NCBI GenBank assembly: GCA_018398585.1
Contig: JAGTTD010000006.1
Location: 632,501-696,500, forward strand
Length of the DNA: 64,000 nt
Direction: 5' to 3'
Origin: Simmondsia chinensis
Taxonomy: Eukaryota; Streptophyta; Magnoliopsida; Caryophyllales; Simmondsiaceae
Shown: one piece after another, positions 55,012-64,000 of the stretch
Numbering within the stretch: position 1 is the stretch's first letter
Layout of the letters: each line of letters starts with the position of its first letter
Translations under genes and position numbers: made by a program
Notes under the pieces: generated by a model
The model's database searches: none
The model's input: only the letters and a program-made list of their open reading frames with translations
Told to the model about the DNA's origin: nothing

Positions 55012-55430
55012 TCATCATATTTTTAGTTTTATTTCAATTAATCTTTTATTTTTTATTTTATTTAAATCAATTTCTTATTCTTTTAAATTGATTAAAATTA
55101 GTCTATTACTTTTTTATTCAGAATAATCTATATTTTATTTTATTACAAAATTAGTTTCTTATTTTTTTTATTTTTATCTAATTTTAATCACAATATAAGA
55201 GACTAATTTTATTATAAAATAAAATATTAACGATTATTTCGAACAAAAGAAAAGATGATGAACTAATTTAAACAAACTTAAAAAATCAAGAAATCAATTT
55301 AAACAAAGTTATAAAAATGAAGAACTAATTTAAACTAAAAAAAGATAAAAGACTAATTTGAACAAATTTAAAAAGTAACCGATCAATGGTTTAAATAACT
55401 AGGGGTAAAAAAAAAGAGGGAAAAATAAAT
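55012..55430. other. AT-rich spacer
   Basis: No gene or bounded element was recognised. An inverted, low-complexity arrangement of gactaatt/aattagtc words is present. Confidence 0.45.
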
Positions 55431-55435
55431 AAAAA
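55431..55435 (-). terminator. RNA polymerase III terminator of tRNA-Ser
   Basis: A T5 run on the minus strand lies 4 bp after the discriminator base of the tRNA, followed by further T-rich sequence. Confidence 0.7.
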
Positions 55436-55439
55436 GAAA

Positions 55440-55521
55440 CGTCGACAGCAGGGTTCGAACCTGCGCGGGCGGAGCCCAACAGATTTCAAGTCTGTCTCCT
55501 TAACCACTCGGACATATCGAC
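55440..55521 (-). tRNA. tRNA-Ser (anticodon TGA)
   Basis: On the minus strand the gene begins gtcgatatgtccgagtggtt and ends ggttcgaaccctgctgtcgac plus G. The 7-bp acceptor stem pairs GTCGATA with TGTCGAC, allowing one G-T pair. The anticodon loop acttgaaatc gives TGA, which reads UCA. A long variable arm (tgggctccgcccg) marks a class II tRNA. The T-arm GGTTCGAACCC supplies a B-box. The gene has no intron, carries no encoded CCA and has a 3' T-run. It is a nuclear-type, apparently functional tRNA, read by RNA polymerase III. Confidence 0.96.
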
Positions 55522-55889
55522 GCGATGTGATAACTCGAGCGATACAATTAAATTAATATATTTTTTTTTATTTTATAATTTTTGATTTTCCAAAATTATT
55601 ACCTATATTTTGGAAATAAATTTGTTACATACTGAAGGAGGTTCTATCCCAAAATTAATTGACAATGAGTGAAATAGCCCTTCTAGTATATAAATTAGTA
55701 TTTTTTTGCTCACCCTACCGATGTAGGATTCCCTCTTTTTACTTTTTGGACTATAACAAAAGTCTTCTATTTTTTATTTTTTATTCCAACGAAGACAAAA
55801 ATCATGAAGAGGAAGGGGGAAAAAAAACAATATATAAAACTAGGCTTCCGGTTTTTCAAAAATTAGAAATAGAAAATACCAACAATAAT

Positions 55890-55990
55890 AACAAACTTAG
55901 TACTACAAAGATTCCTACCAATGCAGGGTCTGGAAAGAGTAAGATGTATACGGTCTTATCCTTTTATAATGGTACTTTAAAAGGAGGCTA
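55890..55990 (-). mobile_element. Degenerate SINE fragment
   Basis: The sequence cttagtactacaaagattcc, then taccaatgcagggtctggaa and gatgtatacggtcttatcc, is a decayed reverse-oriented SINE tail. Confidence 0.45.
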
Positions 55991-56157
55991 TATTCAAGAA
56001 TTTCGAACCTAAAAAGTATGAAAACAGAAATAAAAAATATCAAATAAGGCTTAAAATATGAAACTCTGCTTCTTTTAATAGTAATACTATCTGTGTTAGA
56101 AGCACAGCTCCAACCGTCCAAAAATGATCTTTTATTTTATGAAAAAAAATGTTTTCG

Positions 56158-56510
56158 TCGTATTTACTCTAATAGTCCTGGTCCTTTTCTTATTATGCTA
56201 ATTTAGTTTCTTTACATTTAATTATATTAATTTAATACCTCTATAATTTATATTGGTCCTTTGGTCAAATTTAAGTTAAATTATTGATATAATTTTTGCA
56301 CACATAATCACATTAGATGCGAATAACTCAATACAAATTCACCAATTGACTCAATTTAATCCAATCCAGGCTCTACTATTAAAAATTTTATTAGTAATTT
56401 AACATATATTTTACTCTAAAGATCAAATTTACACAATATCAATTATATAAAAATTAAATTAATATAATTAAAAATATAAAGATTAAATTAATACAGTAAC
56501 ATATATTTTT
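56158..56510. mobile_element. Mutator-type palindromic MITE, decayed copy F
   Basis: Family motifs (tgctaatttagtttctttac, aaatttaagttaaattattg, tagatgcgaataactca, caattgactcaatttaatcc, gattaaattaatacag) are in the order found in copies A-E. Both ends are eroded. It stops immediately before the DUF1499 start codon, so part of it may serve as promoter or leader. Confidence 0.6.
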
Positions 56511-56512
56511 AA

Positions 56513-59308
56513 GTGGAGAAGCTAGCAGAATGGGAGATGGATAGCAAAAAGATGAACCTCATGTCTCATCTTCTTCCTCCAGTCTCCTCCAACACCCAGA
56601 AAAACACAATCTCTTCTCCAATTAATTTGCAAAATCTCTGCCAAAAATTCAATCTTTTTCCCAATTTGATCTCCCTTTCTCTTGCAATTACCCTAAGCTC
56701 TCCTCTTCAATCCATAGCTTTACCTTCTCTGAGCTCACAGCCCCCTTTTCTCTCTCGTGCTACCCCTTTCTCTCAGTCCAAGAACTTGCCTCTCGGATTG
56801 GAATCTGGGTATTTCTCTACACTAGATTTCCTCTAATGGGTTCCTTTTTTTTTCCTGTGTAGTTGTAAAATTTCATTGGGGCTTAGGCTTGACCAACGGA
56901 GTTTGCGGCAAAGTCTATGTATAAACCTAAGCGAGGTTAATAAGATTAATTGTCATTAGGTGAAGTATTCTATTAGACTTATATGATGATCTTTTTTATC
57001 TCATAACGGAAGCAATTATTAGAGAGAGTTACCACTGTAAGCAGGCACTTCATGATGTTCATTGGCGGGATAATGCGCTTCTTTGAAACAGCACTTGAAC
57101 ACTTGTTCTTCGACTAGTAATGTTAATGTTGTTGGTTCTAAATGGTCTTTTGTGTCAAGCAAACTCCTAAAGGTGAAGCTGAGCGTTATAAAGCCCGACT
57201 TGTGGTGCAGGGCTTCACGCCGACGTTGTTTCAAAGAAGCGCATTATACTCATCAAGCATAGCATCCCACCAATGAACATCATAAAGGCACTGGGTTTGT
57301 TGTTATTATAATAACTGGACTTATATGTTGATCTCTTTTCCTCCTAACTCCCTCGTGATTCTGTGGAGTTCTTGCTTGAGTCACATGTGGAGTCTTTAAC
57401 AGTAATTTATTGGATGAAGTGACTGTTGCACACAGTGTGTAGATTAATAAGTTGATTGTTGTTGCTGCAGGAAGATTAGGGCTTGCCCGTCATTTAATCC
57501 AGGTTGTATTTCTACAAATGCCAAGTCTTCAAATTTTGCATTTCCATGGCAGATTCCAGAGGGTACTTCTGAGAATGCCATTCAGGTATGTCAATGAACC
57601 AACTATCTAAAAAGCTAAGGTTCATTAGTAGTTTAGTACTCTAACATGCCTCTGAGATAAATACCCATTGGACTTAAAGCGTTGATAGTGCTCATGTCTA
57701 CTTTATACCTTGTGATGAAATTATTCAATATTGAGATTGCAACTTGTGAATTATTGGTTAACAAGACTTTGATATAATGTCAAGAAACCAACTGTCCAAG
57801 AACTTTAAAGTGATGGGTGAAGCCAATTTTGATTAGGGTGGAAGGGAAAATTGCATCTGAAAGGGAACTTAACAAATCTAGTATGCTAAGATACCAATTT
57901 GTGGAGGAAAAACTTAATGCGGAAGCGAAAACCCTGGAAACTTGATTCGATTCAAATAATATGACTCACACCAAACGAGAAGTAAACAAATATGGAGAAA
58001 GAAAGAACAAAACAAGAACACACAATATTTACGTAGAAACCCCTCTACAATCGAGAGGGGAGAAAACCACAGGTGGAGATGGAAATTCTTTATTAACTGA
58101 ACAGAAGAATTACAACGTCACTTCCCAAGCGAGATATATGGAAGAATTACAATCACTCCCTCTGAACTCTCGTAGCACTCGAAATCTTGGACGAATTACG
58201 AAATCACCTCTTTTTCTTAATGGCGGCTCACACCCTTTGATTGGATCTAATTGGAGAAAACTCTCTCTCCTAAACCGAAACCCTAAGCCCTTATTTATAG
58301 AAAATAATTAGGGCCTGCGGAAACGACTCCCGATCGATCGACCCCTACACGGCCAAAATTTCGAATCTTTCCTTAAATCACCCGATCGATCGGATTCTCT
58401 CCCGATCGATCGGTGACCACACGGCAGCCCCATAAAAATAAAACAAGTAATTTGAGACATAACCTAACATCATCCTTTTTTTTTTTTAATCTATTCTACA
58501 TTTGATCATGGTGATAATGTTGATGCAGAAATTGCAAGAAGCAATCTTGAAGACACAGAAAAATGCAAAGATACAGGCTGTTGAAGATACCCCAAATGGT
58601 AACTTCCCCAAACTCTTCCTAAAGCCTTAGGTTTTGCTGTGAAACTGTTCAGTTACTTATATATACATATATACATACACGTATATGTGTGCGCGCGTGC
58701 TCACGCATTGCTGATGCATATATATTTCAAGTAGCAATGATGATATAAATTTCCTTTAAAGAGGTGTAATGTAAGTACTTCATACAACAACAACAACAGT
58801 CCTAGTGCCTCAAGGGCTCCCGCATAAGCAGACTCACGCTGGGGGCGGGGAATGTAAGCAGCCTTCTCCCTTGAGGGTGCTATCCTGAAGGGAGGTTGTG
58901 TCCAAAAACCCCCCAACCTGAGAGACCTGGAAACAATGAAAGTACTTCATATCAAAGGGAATAAAAAAGGTACTTATTATCAAAGCCTGTTGTATGAAAG
59001 TTTGATATATACATTATGTTGAGATTAGTGGATATGCTATTCTCTTTGAGATTTGTTTATAACGCTGATGATCAAATTAAAATCCAGGCCAGTATCTTCA
59101 AGCTGAGGTCGATGGAGGCTTCGGTCGTGATGTGCTGGAGTTCTTGGTGAAAGGAGACGTTGTCACGTATCGATGTATGGCGAACAAGGTCACCTATGTG
59201 TACCCTTTCACCACAGCTTTTGGAGATTCAAAGGGACAAGAAGAAAGATTGAAGAAAATTATGAACGAACTGGGATGGTATGCTCCGAGTTTCGACTCCA
59301 TGGATTAG
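56513..59308 (+). CDS. DUF1499 protein, probably plastid-targeted, four exons
   Basis: Exons: 56513-56808, 57471-57585, 58529-58598, 59088-59308, giving 233 residues; all phases close. The N-terminal ~100 residues are Ser/Leu/Pro-rich with few acidic residues after the start, as in a chloroplast transit peptide. The conserved DUF1499 part follows: KIRACPSFNPGCIS, FAFPWQIPEG, KLQEAILKTQKNAKIQAVED, then QYLQAEVDGGFGRDVLEFLV, VTYVYPFTTAFGDSKGQEER and ELGWYAPSFDSMD. This matches the plant family represented by At3g60810, whose function I do not know. Three in-frame ATGs lie within the first 16 codons (56513, 56537, 56552), so the true start is open. Intron 1 holds a copia fragment, and intron 2 holds a TRIM and a copia LTR. 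Confidence 0.88.
57054..57283 (+). mobile_element. Ty1/copia reverse transcriptase fragment with inverted flank
   Basis: Positions 57118-57222 encode, across one frameshift, NVVGSKW then CVKQTPKGEAERYKARLVVQ and GF, the start of the copia reverse transcriptase domain. The left flank gatgttcattggcgggataa / tgcgcttctttgaaaca (57055-57092) reappears inverted at 57226-57283 (tgtttcaaagaagcgcatta ... cccaccaatgaacatc). The fragment is thus bracketed by an inverted duplication of its own upstream coding sequence. It lies in DUF1499 intron 1. Confidence 0.72.
57589..57850 (-). mobile_element. TRIM-like element at the DUF1499 exon 2 donor
   Basis: The left repeat tgtcaatgaaccaactatct ... actctaaca (57589-57646) and the right repeat starting tgtcaagaaaccaactgtcc (57778) match the 293-bp TRIM at 15250. 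The internal ttataccttgtgatgaaat and acaagactttgata motifs agree too. The left end lies 3 bp inside the intron. The right end is eroded. Confidence 0.72.
57900..58469 (-). mobile_element. Copia-type LTR with adjacent primer-binding site
   Basis: On the minus strand the block starts TGTTAGGTTATGTC (58469) and ends CTCCACA (57900), followed after AAT by TGGTATC, the tRNA-iMet primer-binding site. A TATA-like tataaataagggc lies within. The LTR contains three cgatcgatcg palindromes (58333-58415). Only a short piece of internal sequence is left, so the element is truncated within DUF1499 intron 2. Confidence 0.75.
58785..58939 (-). mobile_element. 5'-truncated SINE with perfect 12-bp TSD
   Basis: The minus strand reads ggttggggggtttttggaca, aacctcccttcaggatagca, gagcccttgaggcactagga and ends (TTG)4-5. 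The duplication aagtacttcata lies at 58773-58784 and 58940-58951. It is inserted in DUF1499 intron 3. Confidence 0.87.
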
Positions 59309-59818
59309 AGCTTCTTTTAGGTTGTAATCTTCTTTGCAGTGAAACCCCTTGGCCAAAATGTGAAAAACTGCTTTTCCTTCAAAGCACTTTTTGCAAAAGC
59401 ATTTTTGTAAAAGATGTTATTAATCAGATTATTCTTGTCTGAAAAATTTTTAGTTTTTACTTCTAATCCTGCTTTAAGAAAGAAGCAAAATAATAGCTTT
59501 GCTTCTATTTAAAAATACTTTTCTTTTTAGGCTACTATTAAATCAGAAAACGGCACTTCTTTTCTAGAAAAGAAGCCAGGGCAAAGAGGCCAATCGGTGT
59601 TTATTTGAATGAATCCCCTTTGTTTTGTTTATTTTCTTTTTATTGTTGCTTGAACATATGTTTGTATTAAAATCTATGTATAAACTTAGCTTCATTTTTT
59701 GACTTCCCTTATTAAGGTTTCTAGCTCTGTAGGAGATCTCAACTGTGTATTTTTTTTGTACTGAAAGAGATAGGCTAATTAACAAGGGATGACAAAAAGC
59801 AGAAGAATTTGCCGTAAC
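59309..59818 (+). other. 3' UTR and downstream flank of the DUF1499 gene
   Basis: The sequence contains a MITE-like segment (about 59345-59590; paired ttggccaaaatgtg and agaagccagggcaaag ends, with aaaagcattttt words) related to the element at 45325. Several AATAAA-like signals are possible, but none is decisive. Confidence 0.4.
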
Positions 59819-59819
59819 T

Positions 59820-60240
59820 AGTGGTGTAAGTGAGCAGAATGGGCTTACTATAAGCTTCAAAAGCTCGGTTACAAGCCCAATGAAGTTCTAGTTCGTAGGC
59901 TAACGAGTCTACATAAGTCTATACAAGTCTACATAAGTCTATCTTAATACAATCTATTAGCTTAAATGTGTCCAATCGAGCCTAATTCAAACCTAAATGA
60001 GCCGATCTATGCCTAAACGAGTCCAAACGAGTCTATATGAAGTTCAAATGAGCCTAAATAAGACAGGCTTAGTTTGAGTTCTTGGTATGATGAGCCCAAA
60101 CCAGCCAAGCCTGAGTATCTGATGAGCCAAGCTCGGGTTTGAAGGGTCCTAGCTCGATGGGCTTCGAGCTGGGCTAAATATAGACGATCCAAACCTCTAA
60201 TGAGCTTGGGCTCGGCCTGGCTCACGTATACCCCTGGCCA
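59820..60240. repeat. CGAGC-rich dispersed repeat
   Basis: It begins tagtggtgtaagtgagcaga and ends ggctcacgtatacccctgg, with repeated gagcctaaatgagcc-like words between. The ends again resemble ggggtgtaaat / atttacgcccc. Confidence 0.6.
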
Positions 60241-61119
60241 TGACAGCTTTTTTGATTTTTAACAAGAACCTAGTTAAGATCAATGAAAGATGTGACTGTA
60301 AATGACCAGTTGATTTGAGGTATGCTGAGACTGGAAATTGGAAGCTAATATTGTAGTTTGCACGAATCGTAATTGGAGAAATAACGGTGTATTTATGATA
60401 CACTATAAATCTAGATATAAATATAATATAAATGATTTACATGTTAGCTAGTATTATAATATAAAGTGAGTTATTGGAGGTACTCATGTGTTGGTCTAGA
60501 CATCTGAATTACTAGAAAGGGATCCGCTAGTTAAAACTTTCTTTGGTCCTAAAATCTCGGGACTAACCCTAATCGGACGATTCTTCACTGGTATTCGGCT
60601 TGAAGGATCAAGAAGATAGGACTTCAAGCCGATGTCTCATCATTTAACTACACACGCCCTTATCATACCATATCCGGTGCATTACATAAGAAATTTAAAA
60701 ATAAGAAAAACTTATTTTCAAATCTTATTTTTTGCCCTCTTAAAAATAAAATGCTGCAAACATAAAACGATAGAAAATAGGCCCGACGTCTATGGTGACT
60801 GCTTATCAGTCCCCATCACATAGGCTATCAAGAAAAAAAAAACCAGTCTCAATCAGATGACCTTTTCAACTCAGGATGGTAGGATATTCTGATGCTTTGT
60901 TTTTGATGCTTATGAAGCTTCTTAATTAATCTAGCTGGTGAACTAATTCCAGGAGATTGGCTCGAGAAGTAAGGCACTTGGACCTAGTGTTTTATAAATC
61001 ATTAGATGTGAGGTTTGAATCTTTCCGTTGGCTTTAGGCTTCGAGTCTTGCCTTACCCTATTGCACGCGCAGTCTTAGATTAGTCATAGTGTGAAATTAG
61101 CAAGAACACTGAAAATTTT
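60241..61119. other. Gene-free stretch
   Basis: A block at 60440-60600 (gttagctagtattataatat ... ctaaaatctcgggactaacc) shares words with 15900-15950 and 23325-23400, suggesting one more dispersed repeat. No coding region was recognised. Confidence 0.4.
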
Positions 61120-61300
61120 CACTAGGCATTAGGCCTGTTTGATCCATAGAGTCAGCATATATAAGGTCCAAGTATAAGCCCGACCAAGGTTTCATTCTAA
61201 AACCTACTGATATCAGATGTACTAGATCGTTAGGATTATATGTTGGTATCGTTCGCTCACAACTCCAATCTCTATATTCACATGTAAAGTTCTGGAAAAA
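61120..61300 (-). repeat. LTR-like dispersed repeat copy
   Basis: The copy reads tttcactaggcattaggcct, gtcagcatatataaggtcca, atcagatgtactagatcgtt and cacatgtaaagttct. Confidence 0.55.
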
Positions 61301-61488
61301 AATAATATAATATAGCTAGTGCAACTTGCAAGCACCATCTGCTAGAGGCTGAGTTGGAAGTGTCAATATGTAATAAATTAATCATTAATTAAGAATCTGG
61401 ATTGACACATTATGTGCACATCTTCATATAACAGATCAACAGATAACCTATGTAAATTCAATTTTCATGGGTCCCCTTAACAATGGTA

Positions 61489-61584
61489 CAACAACAACAA
61501 CAGACCCAATTTCTCAAGGGCGGTGGATGTATGCAGCCTTACCTCTTCAGGATGTAACCCTGCCGAGAGGCTGTTTCCGAGGTG
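61489..61584 (-). mobile_element. Short SINE 3' copy with 15-bp TSD
   Basis: The 96-bp minus-strand copy of the SINE tail ends in (TTG)n. The flanks cccttaacaatggta (61474-61488) and cccttaacagtggta (61585-61599) match at 14 of 15 positions. Confidence 0.83.
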
Positions 61585-61705
61585 CCCTTAACAGTGGTAA
61601 AATACTAAAAAAACCTTAACTAAACCACATAAATCTTGTTTTTTTGTCTTGTTGAATTTCTGTTGTTCATTTGTACTGTTTCCCTAGCAAATACAAAAAA
61701 TCAAC

Positions 61706-61835
61706 TAATCAACAACTACCGGTGCTTGAAAGGGTCCCGCAGAGTTGGGGCTTAGGGAGGGTGAAATGTACGTAGCCTTATACTTATAGGGTGCTATCTT
61801 GCAGGGAGGCCGTTTTCGAAAGGTTCCCAATCCAT
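61706..61835 (-). mobile_element. SINE 3' fragment
   Basis: The sequence ccggtgcttgaaagggtccc ... gggaggccgttttcgaaagg is another reverse-oriented tail copy, 120 bp from the previous one. Confidence 0.6.
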
Positions 61836-62039
61836 AGAAGATTACTTGTCAAGCAGCTGAAAAAGGCAACAGTGCTGTCATTTTTGCTTGACCTGCCATA
61901 GAATGCACAAATTTTCAGCTAGAAAATAAACCAATCATTTTAAACCTATATTCACTCTACTTCTACAGGTTCTACCTAACCCAAGAAACAAAATAGCATA
62001 AAACAAAATAAGTCAATTTTGTGATGATTATTTATTTTT

Positions 62040-62490
62040 GCATTGTGATGTAGCTCGGGATTTATGATGCGAGCTATTTTCTATTTTTTGCTAGATGTGG
62101 GTAAACCTAAGATTGGTTGAAGTTATCCTTCTAATTAAGTTTGATGGTGTAGGAACAAGAAAAGATGTTCTAATGTTATTCTCTACAATCAAGATTGCAA
62201 TTCTCTGGTGTATTTGTCTAAAAAGGAATGCTAGGGTTTATAAAAATCAGCATACGGCAATTAATTTCTTATGGGGAAAGGTGGTCTCGTTAGGAGATCT
62301 TTGGACAAAGAACTTTAGAAACTTTGCTGGCATAGCCTTGGTTGATATGTTACAGGGATTGGAGAGCTTTATATTATTAGTCCGTTGTTTTATATTATTG
62401 CTCCTTTATAGTTTTGAGGATATCTTAACCTTAACTCTTTGTACATTATTTCGTTGTTAATATATATTTTTTTTGATAAAAAAAATTAAG
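62040..62490 (+). mobile_element. LINE 3'-end fragment
   Basis: An open frame at 62095-62457 encodes a chain containing KIAILWCICLKRNARVYKNQ, WGKVVSLGDLWTKNF and LLYSFEDILTLTLCTLF. This is characteristic of the C-terminal zinc-binding (zf-RVT) region and end of plant LINE ORF2. The 5' part is missing. A poly(A)-like gataaaaaaaattaa follows near 62476. Confidence 0.62.
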
Positions 62491-62537
62491 GCAAATACCA
62501 AAAAGTTCTACCAAGAAACACAGAAGAAACTTGAAAG

Positions 62538-63147
62538 TAGGCGTGGCCAACGGGCTGGCCCGGCTCGGCCCGTATGGCCGGGCCAGGGCACGCCTAGCGT
62601 TGCCCCAACGGCTCTAAGAAATTTGTATTTTATTTACCATTATTTGTACTTTGTATTGTTTTTACCATTACTTGCCACGCCTACCCTTCATACGTCAAAC
62701 TTTATATTTTTTGATAAACAAATTTGTACTTTTAAATATTAGGTCCCAACTGCGTTGTATTTGTACTTGTTACGTTATTTATTTACCATTATTTTTTTGA
62801 TAAGATATTTACCATTACTTATTGTATATTTTATTTTATTACATATATTTAACAATATTTTTTTTGAACATGTATATTTAGCATTATTAGTGCTTGAAAA
62901 AAAATATATTTGTATCTTATATTATTTATCAATAAATTACAATAATTTTAGTAAAAAAAGACTTTATATTATTTAAATTTTTTTTTTAATTCTGTCAAAA
63001 AAGCGGGCCAGGCCTGGCTCGGCCCTGCCCGGCCCACCCTGTAGCGGGCCCCAGGCCAAGGGCAGGGCCGGGCCGGGCCTGGCCTGGCCTTGGAGCCCCC
63101 CCGGCCCGGCTCCCAAACTGGCCGGACCCGGCCGTGGCCACGCCCTA
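62538..63147. mobile_element. Non-autonomous hAT element with perfect 8-bp TSD
   Basis: The ends taggcgtggccaacgggctg and ccggccgtggccacgcccta are inverted repeats of about 20 bp, extended by GGCCCGGC-rich arms. The perfect 8-bp duplication cttgaaag lies at 62530-62537 and 63148-63155, diagnostic for hAT. The GC-rich arms enclose an AT-rich centre (62620-62995) without coding capacity. Length is 610 bp. The end resembles that of the decayed hAT gene at 39447-40614. Confidence 0.9.
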
Positions 63148-63361
63148 CTTGAAAGCCTTGCCCACTTGTAGGTAATAATTATTCAAGCGGGTCAAACCCA
63201 AAACAAGTACTTATCAACTATCTTTTTTTTTTATGTGGCCGGGAAGTACTTATCAACTATCATATCCTAATGTTAAAATAACTATTATATATACAATTAT
63301 TAATCTTACATTATAACTTCACTATTACTGATCTGATCTGAACTTCTTCTTCCCATAGAAA

Positions 63362-63697
63362 ATGATCAATCCGCAGGAAAAACTAAGATCTTTTCTGAAC
63401 AATAGATGGCTAGTATTTGTTGCATCTATGTGGGTACAATCTTGTGCTGGAATTGGGTATTTATTCGGAAGCATATAGCCCGTGATTAAGAGCAGTATGA
63501 ACTATAACCAGAGGCAGGTGGCTTTGCTGGGTGTGGCTAAAGATTTGGGAGATAGTGTTGGATTTGTTGCAGGGAGTTTATGTGAGATTTTGCCTGTTTG
63601 GGTGATTTTGTGTATTGGGGTTGTGCAGAATTTTGTTGGGTATGGATTGGTTTGGCTTATTGTTAGTAACAAGTTACCTACTTTGCCTTTATGGGTG
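63362..63697 (+). pseudogene. Nodulin-like MFS transporter, first exon with premature stop
   Basis: The first exon of a nodulin-like major facilitator membrane protein. It reads NNRWLVFVASMWVQSCAGIG, YLFGSI, stop, then PVIKSSMNYNQRQVALLGVA, KDLGDSVGFVAGSLCEILPV and the next membrane segment to LPTLPLWV before a good donor (GTG|GTGAGT). Family members have Ser after GSI; here the codon is TAG at 63476-63478, a single-base change from TCG. No frameshift or other damage is seen in the exon. Either the allele is a recent pseudogene, translation restarts downstream (ATG 63497, which would remove the first membrane segment), or the base is a sequencing error. The gene continues past the window, with an LTR-like repeat in the first intron. 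Confidence 0.8.
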
Positions 63698-63734
63698 GTG
63701 AGTTCAAATTTTTCTTTGTTGATCAATTGTCTGT

Positions 63735-63935
63735 TAAGGAATTCACATGTGAGTCTAATATGAAATCTGATTTCATACATTAGAGTTGTGCGAGAGAAGA
63801 CATCAACATATAAGCCTAGCCGGTGAGATGCTCCACCTAATATCAATTGGTTTTAGGGTAGAACTTCATCTGGACTTATATGTGGACTTTATATATTCAG
63901 ACTTCGTGAATCTGGTGAAATTTCACACTTTCTGA
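63735..63935 (+). repeat. LTR-like dispersed repeat copy
   Basis: It begins aaggaattcacatgtgagtc and ends gaatctggtgaaatttcac. This is one of the better preserved copies and lies in the first intron of the nodulin-like gene. Confidence 0.6.
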
Positions 63936-64000
63936 CATATTTTTCTGCAACATATGGTTTGTCTTCTGTTTGCTTGGGATTTTATCATGTTTGCTTGGGA

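Noticed and set aside
58701..58916. A 71-residue protein
   Set aside because: Entirely within a SINE copy bounded by a 12-bp target duplication.
62520..63150. A GC-rich promoter or CpG island
   Set aside because: The GC-rich parts are the two inverted arms of a hAT element with an 8-bp duplication, and no gene starts there.

Overview
This is a stretch of plant nuclear chromosome, almost certainly from a eudicot. Genes are split by many short introns, the background is AT-rich, there is a nuclear tRNA-Ser(UGA) gene, and the space between genes is full of plant-type transposable elements. I recognise seven apparently intact protein-coding genes, one tRNA gene, and the start of an eighth gene that carries an in-frame stop. 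All exon structures were assembled by hand from splice signals, reading phase and family knowledge. Every internal phase closes, but no transcript evidence was available.

Left part (1-20 kb): a small DUF3339 membrane protein (1463-1672, +); a ten-exon SUMO-activating enzyme subunit SAE1 (7003-12419, +); and a single-exon class I TCP transcription factor (17305-18138, -). Between them lie a 575-bp solo LTR, a 5S-rRNA-headed SINE, a 387-bp Mutator-type MITE (two copies here), a 5'-truncated LINE, and three tiny TRIM-like LTR elements at 15.2-17.2 kb.

Middle (20-41 kb): no gene between about 19 and 31.6 kb, only SINEs, MITEs, LINE debris and very AT-rich tandem repeats. Then comes a six-exon steroleosin/11-beta-hydroxysteroid-dehydrogenase-like gene (31654-37247, -), and a decayed hAT transposase gene (39447-40614, -) whose terminal inverted repeat resembles that of a non-autonomous hAT element at 62.5-63.1 kb.

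Right part (41-64 kb): a fourteen-exon CBS-CBS-PB1 membrane protein gene (42615-49892, +) with two GC-AG introns and a locally triplicated leader; the Mediator subunit MED30 (51331-53884, -) with a 987-bp Mutator-like element immediately upstream; tRNA-Ser(UGA) (55440-55521, -); a plastid-targeted-looking DUF1499 protein (56513-59308, +) whose introns hold copia and TRIM insertions; and the 5' part of a nodulin-like MFS transporter (from 63362, +) interrupted by TAG at 63476-63478.

The genes are unrelated housekeeping or regulatory genes and do not form a functional cluster. The most distinctive content is the transposon biology: a family of SINEs with a 5S rRNA promoter head and an Au/Angio-type 3' tail, several copies with perfect 12-18 bp target-site duplications; matching non-autonomous and autonomous hAT ends; and a TRIM that appears to supply part of a host splice donor.
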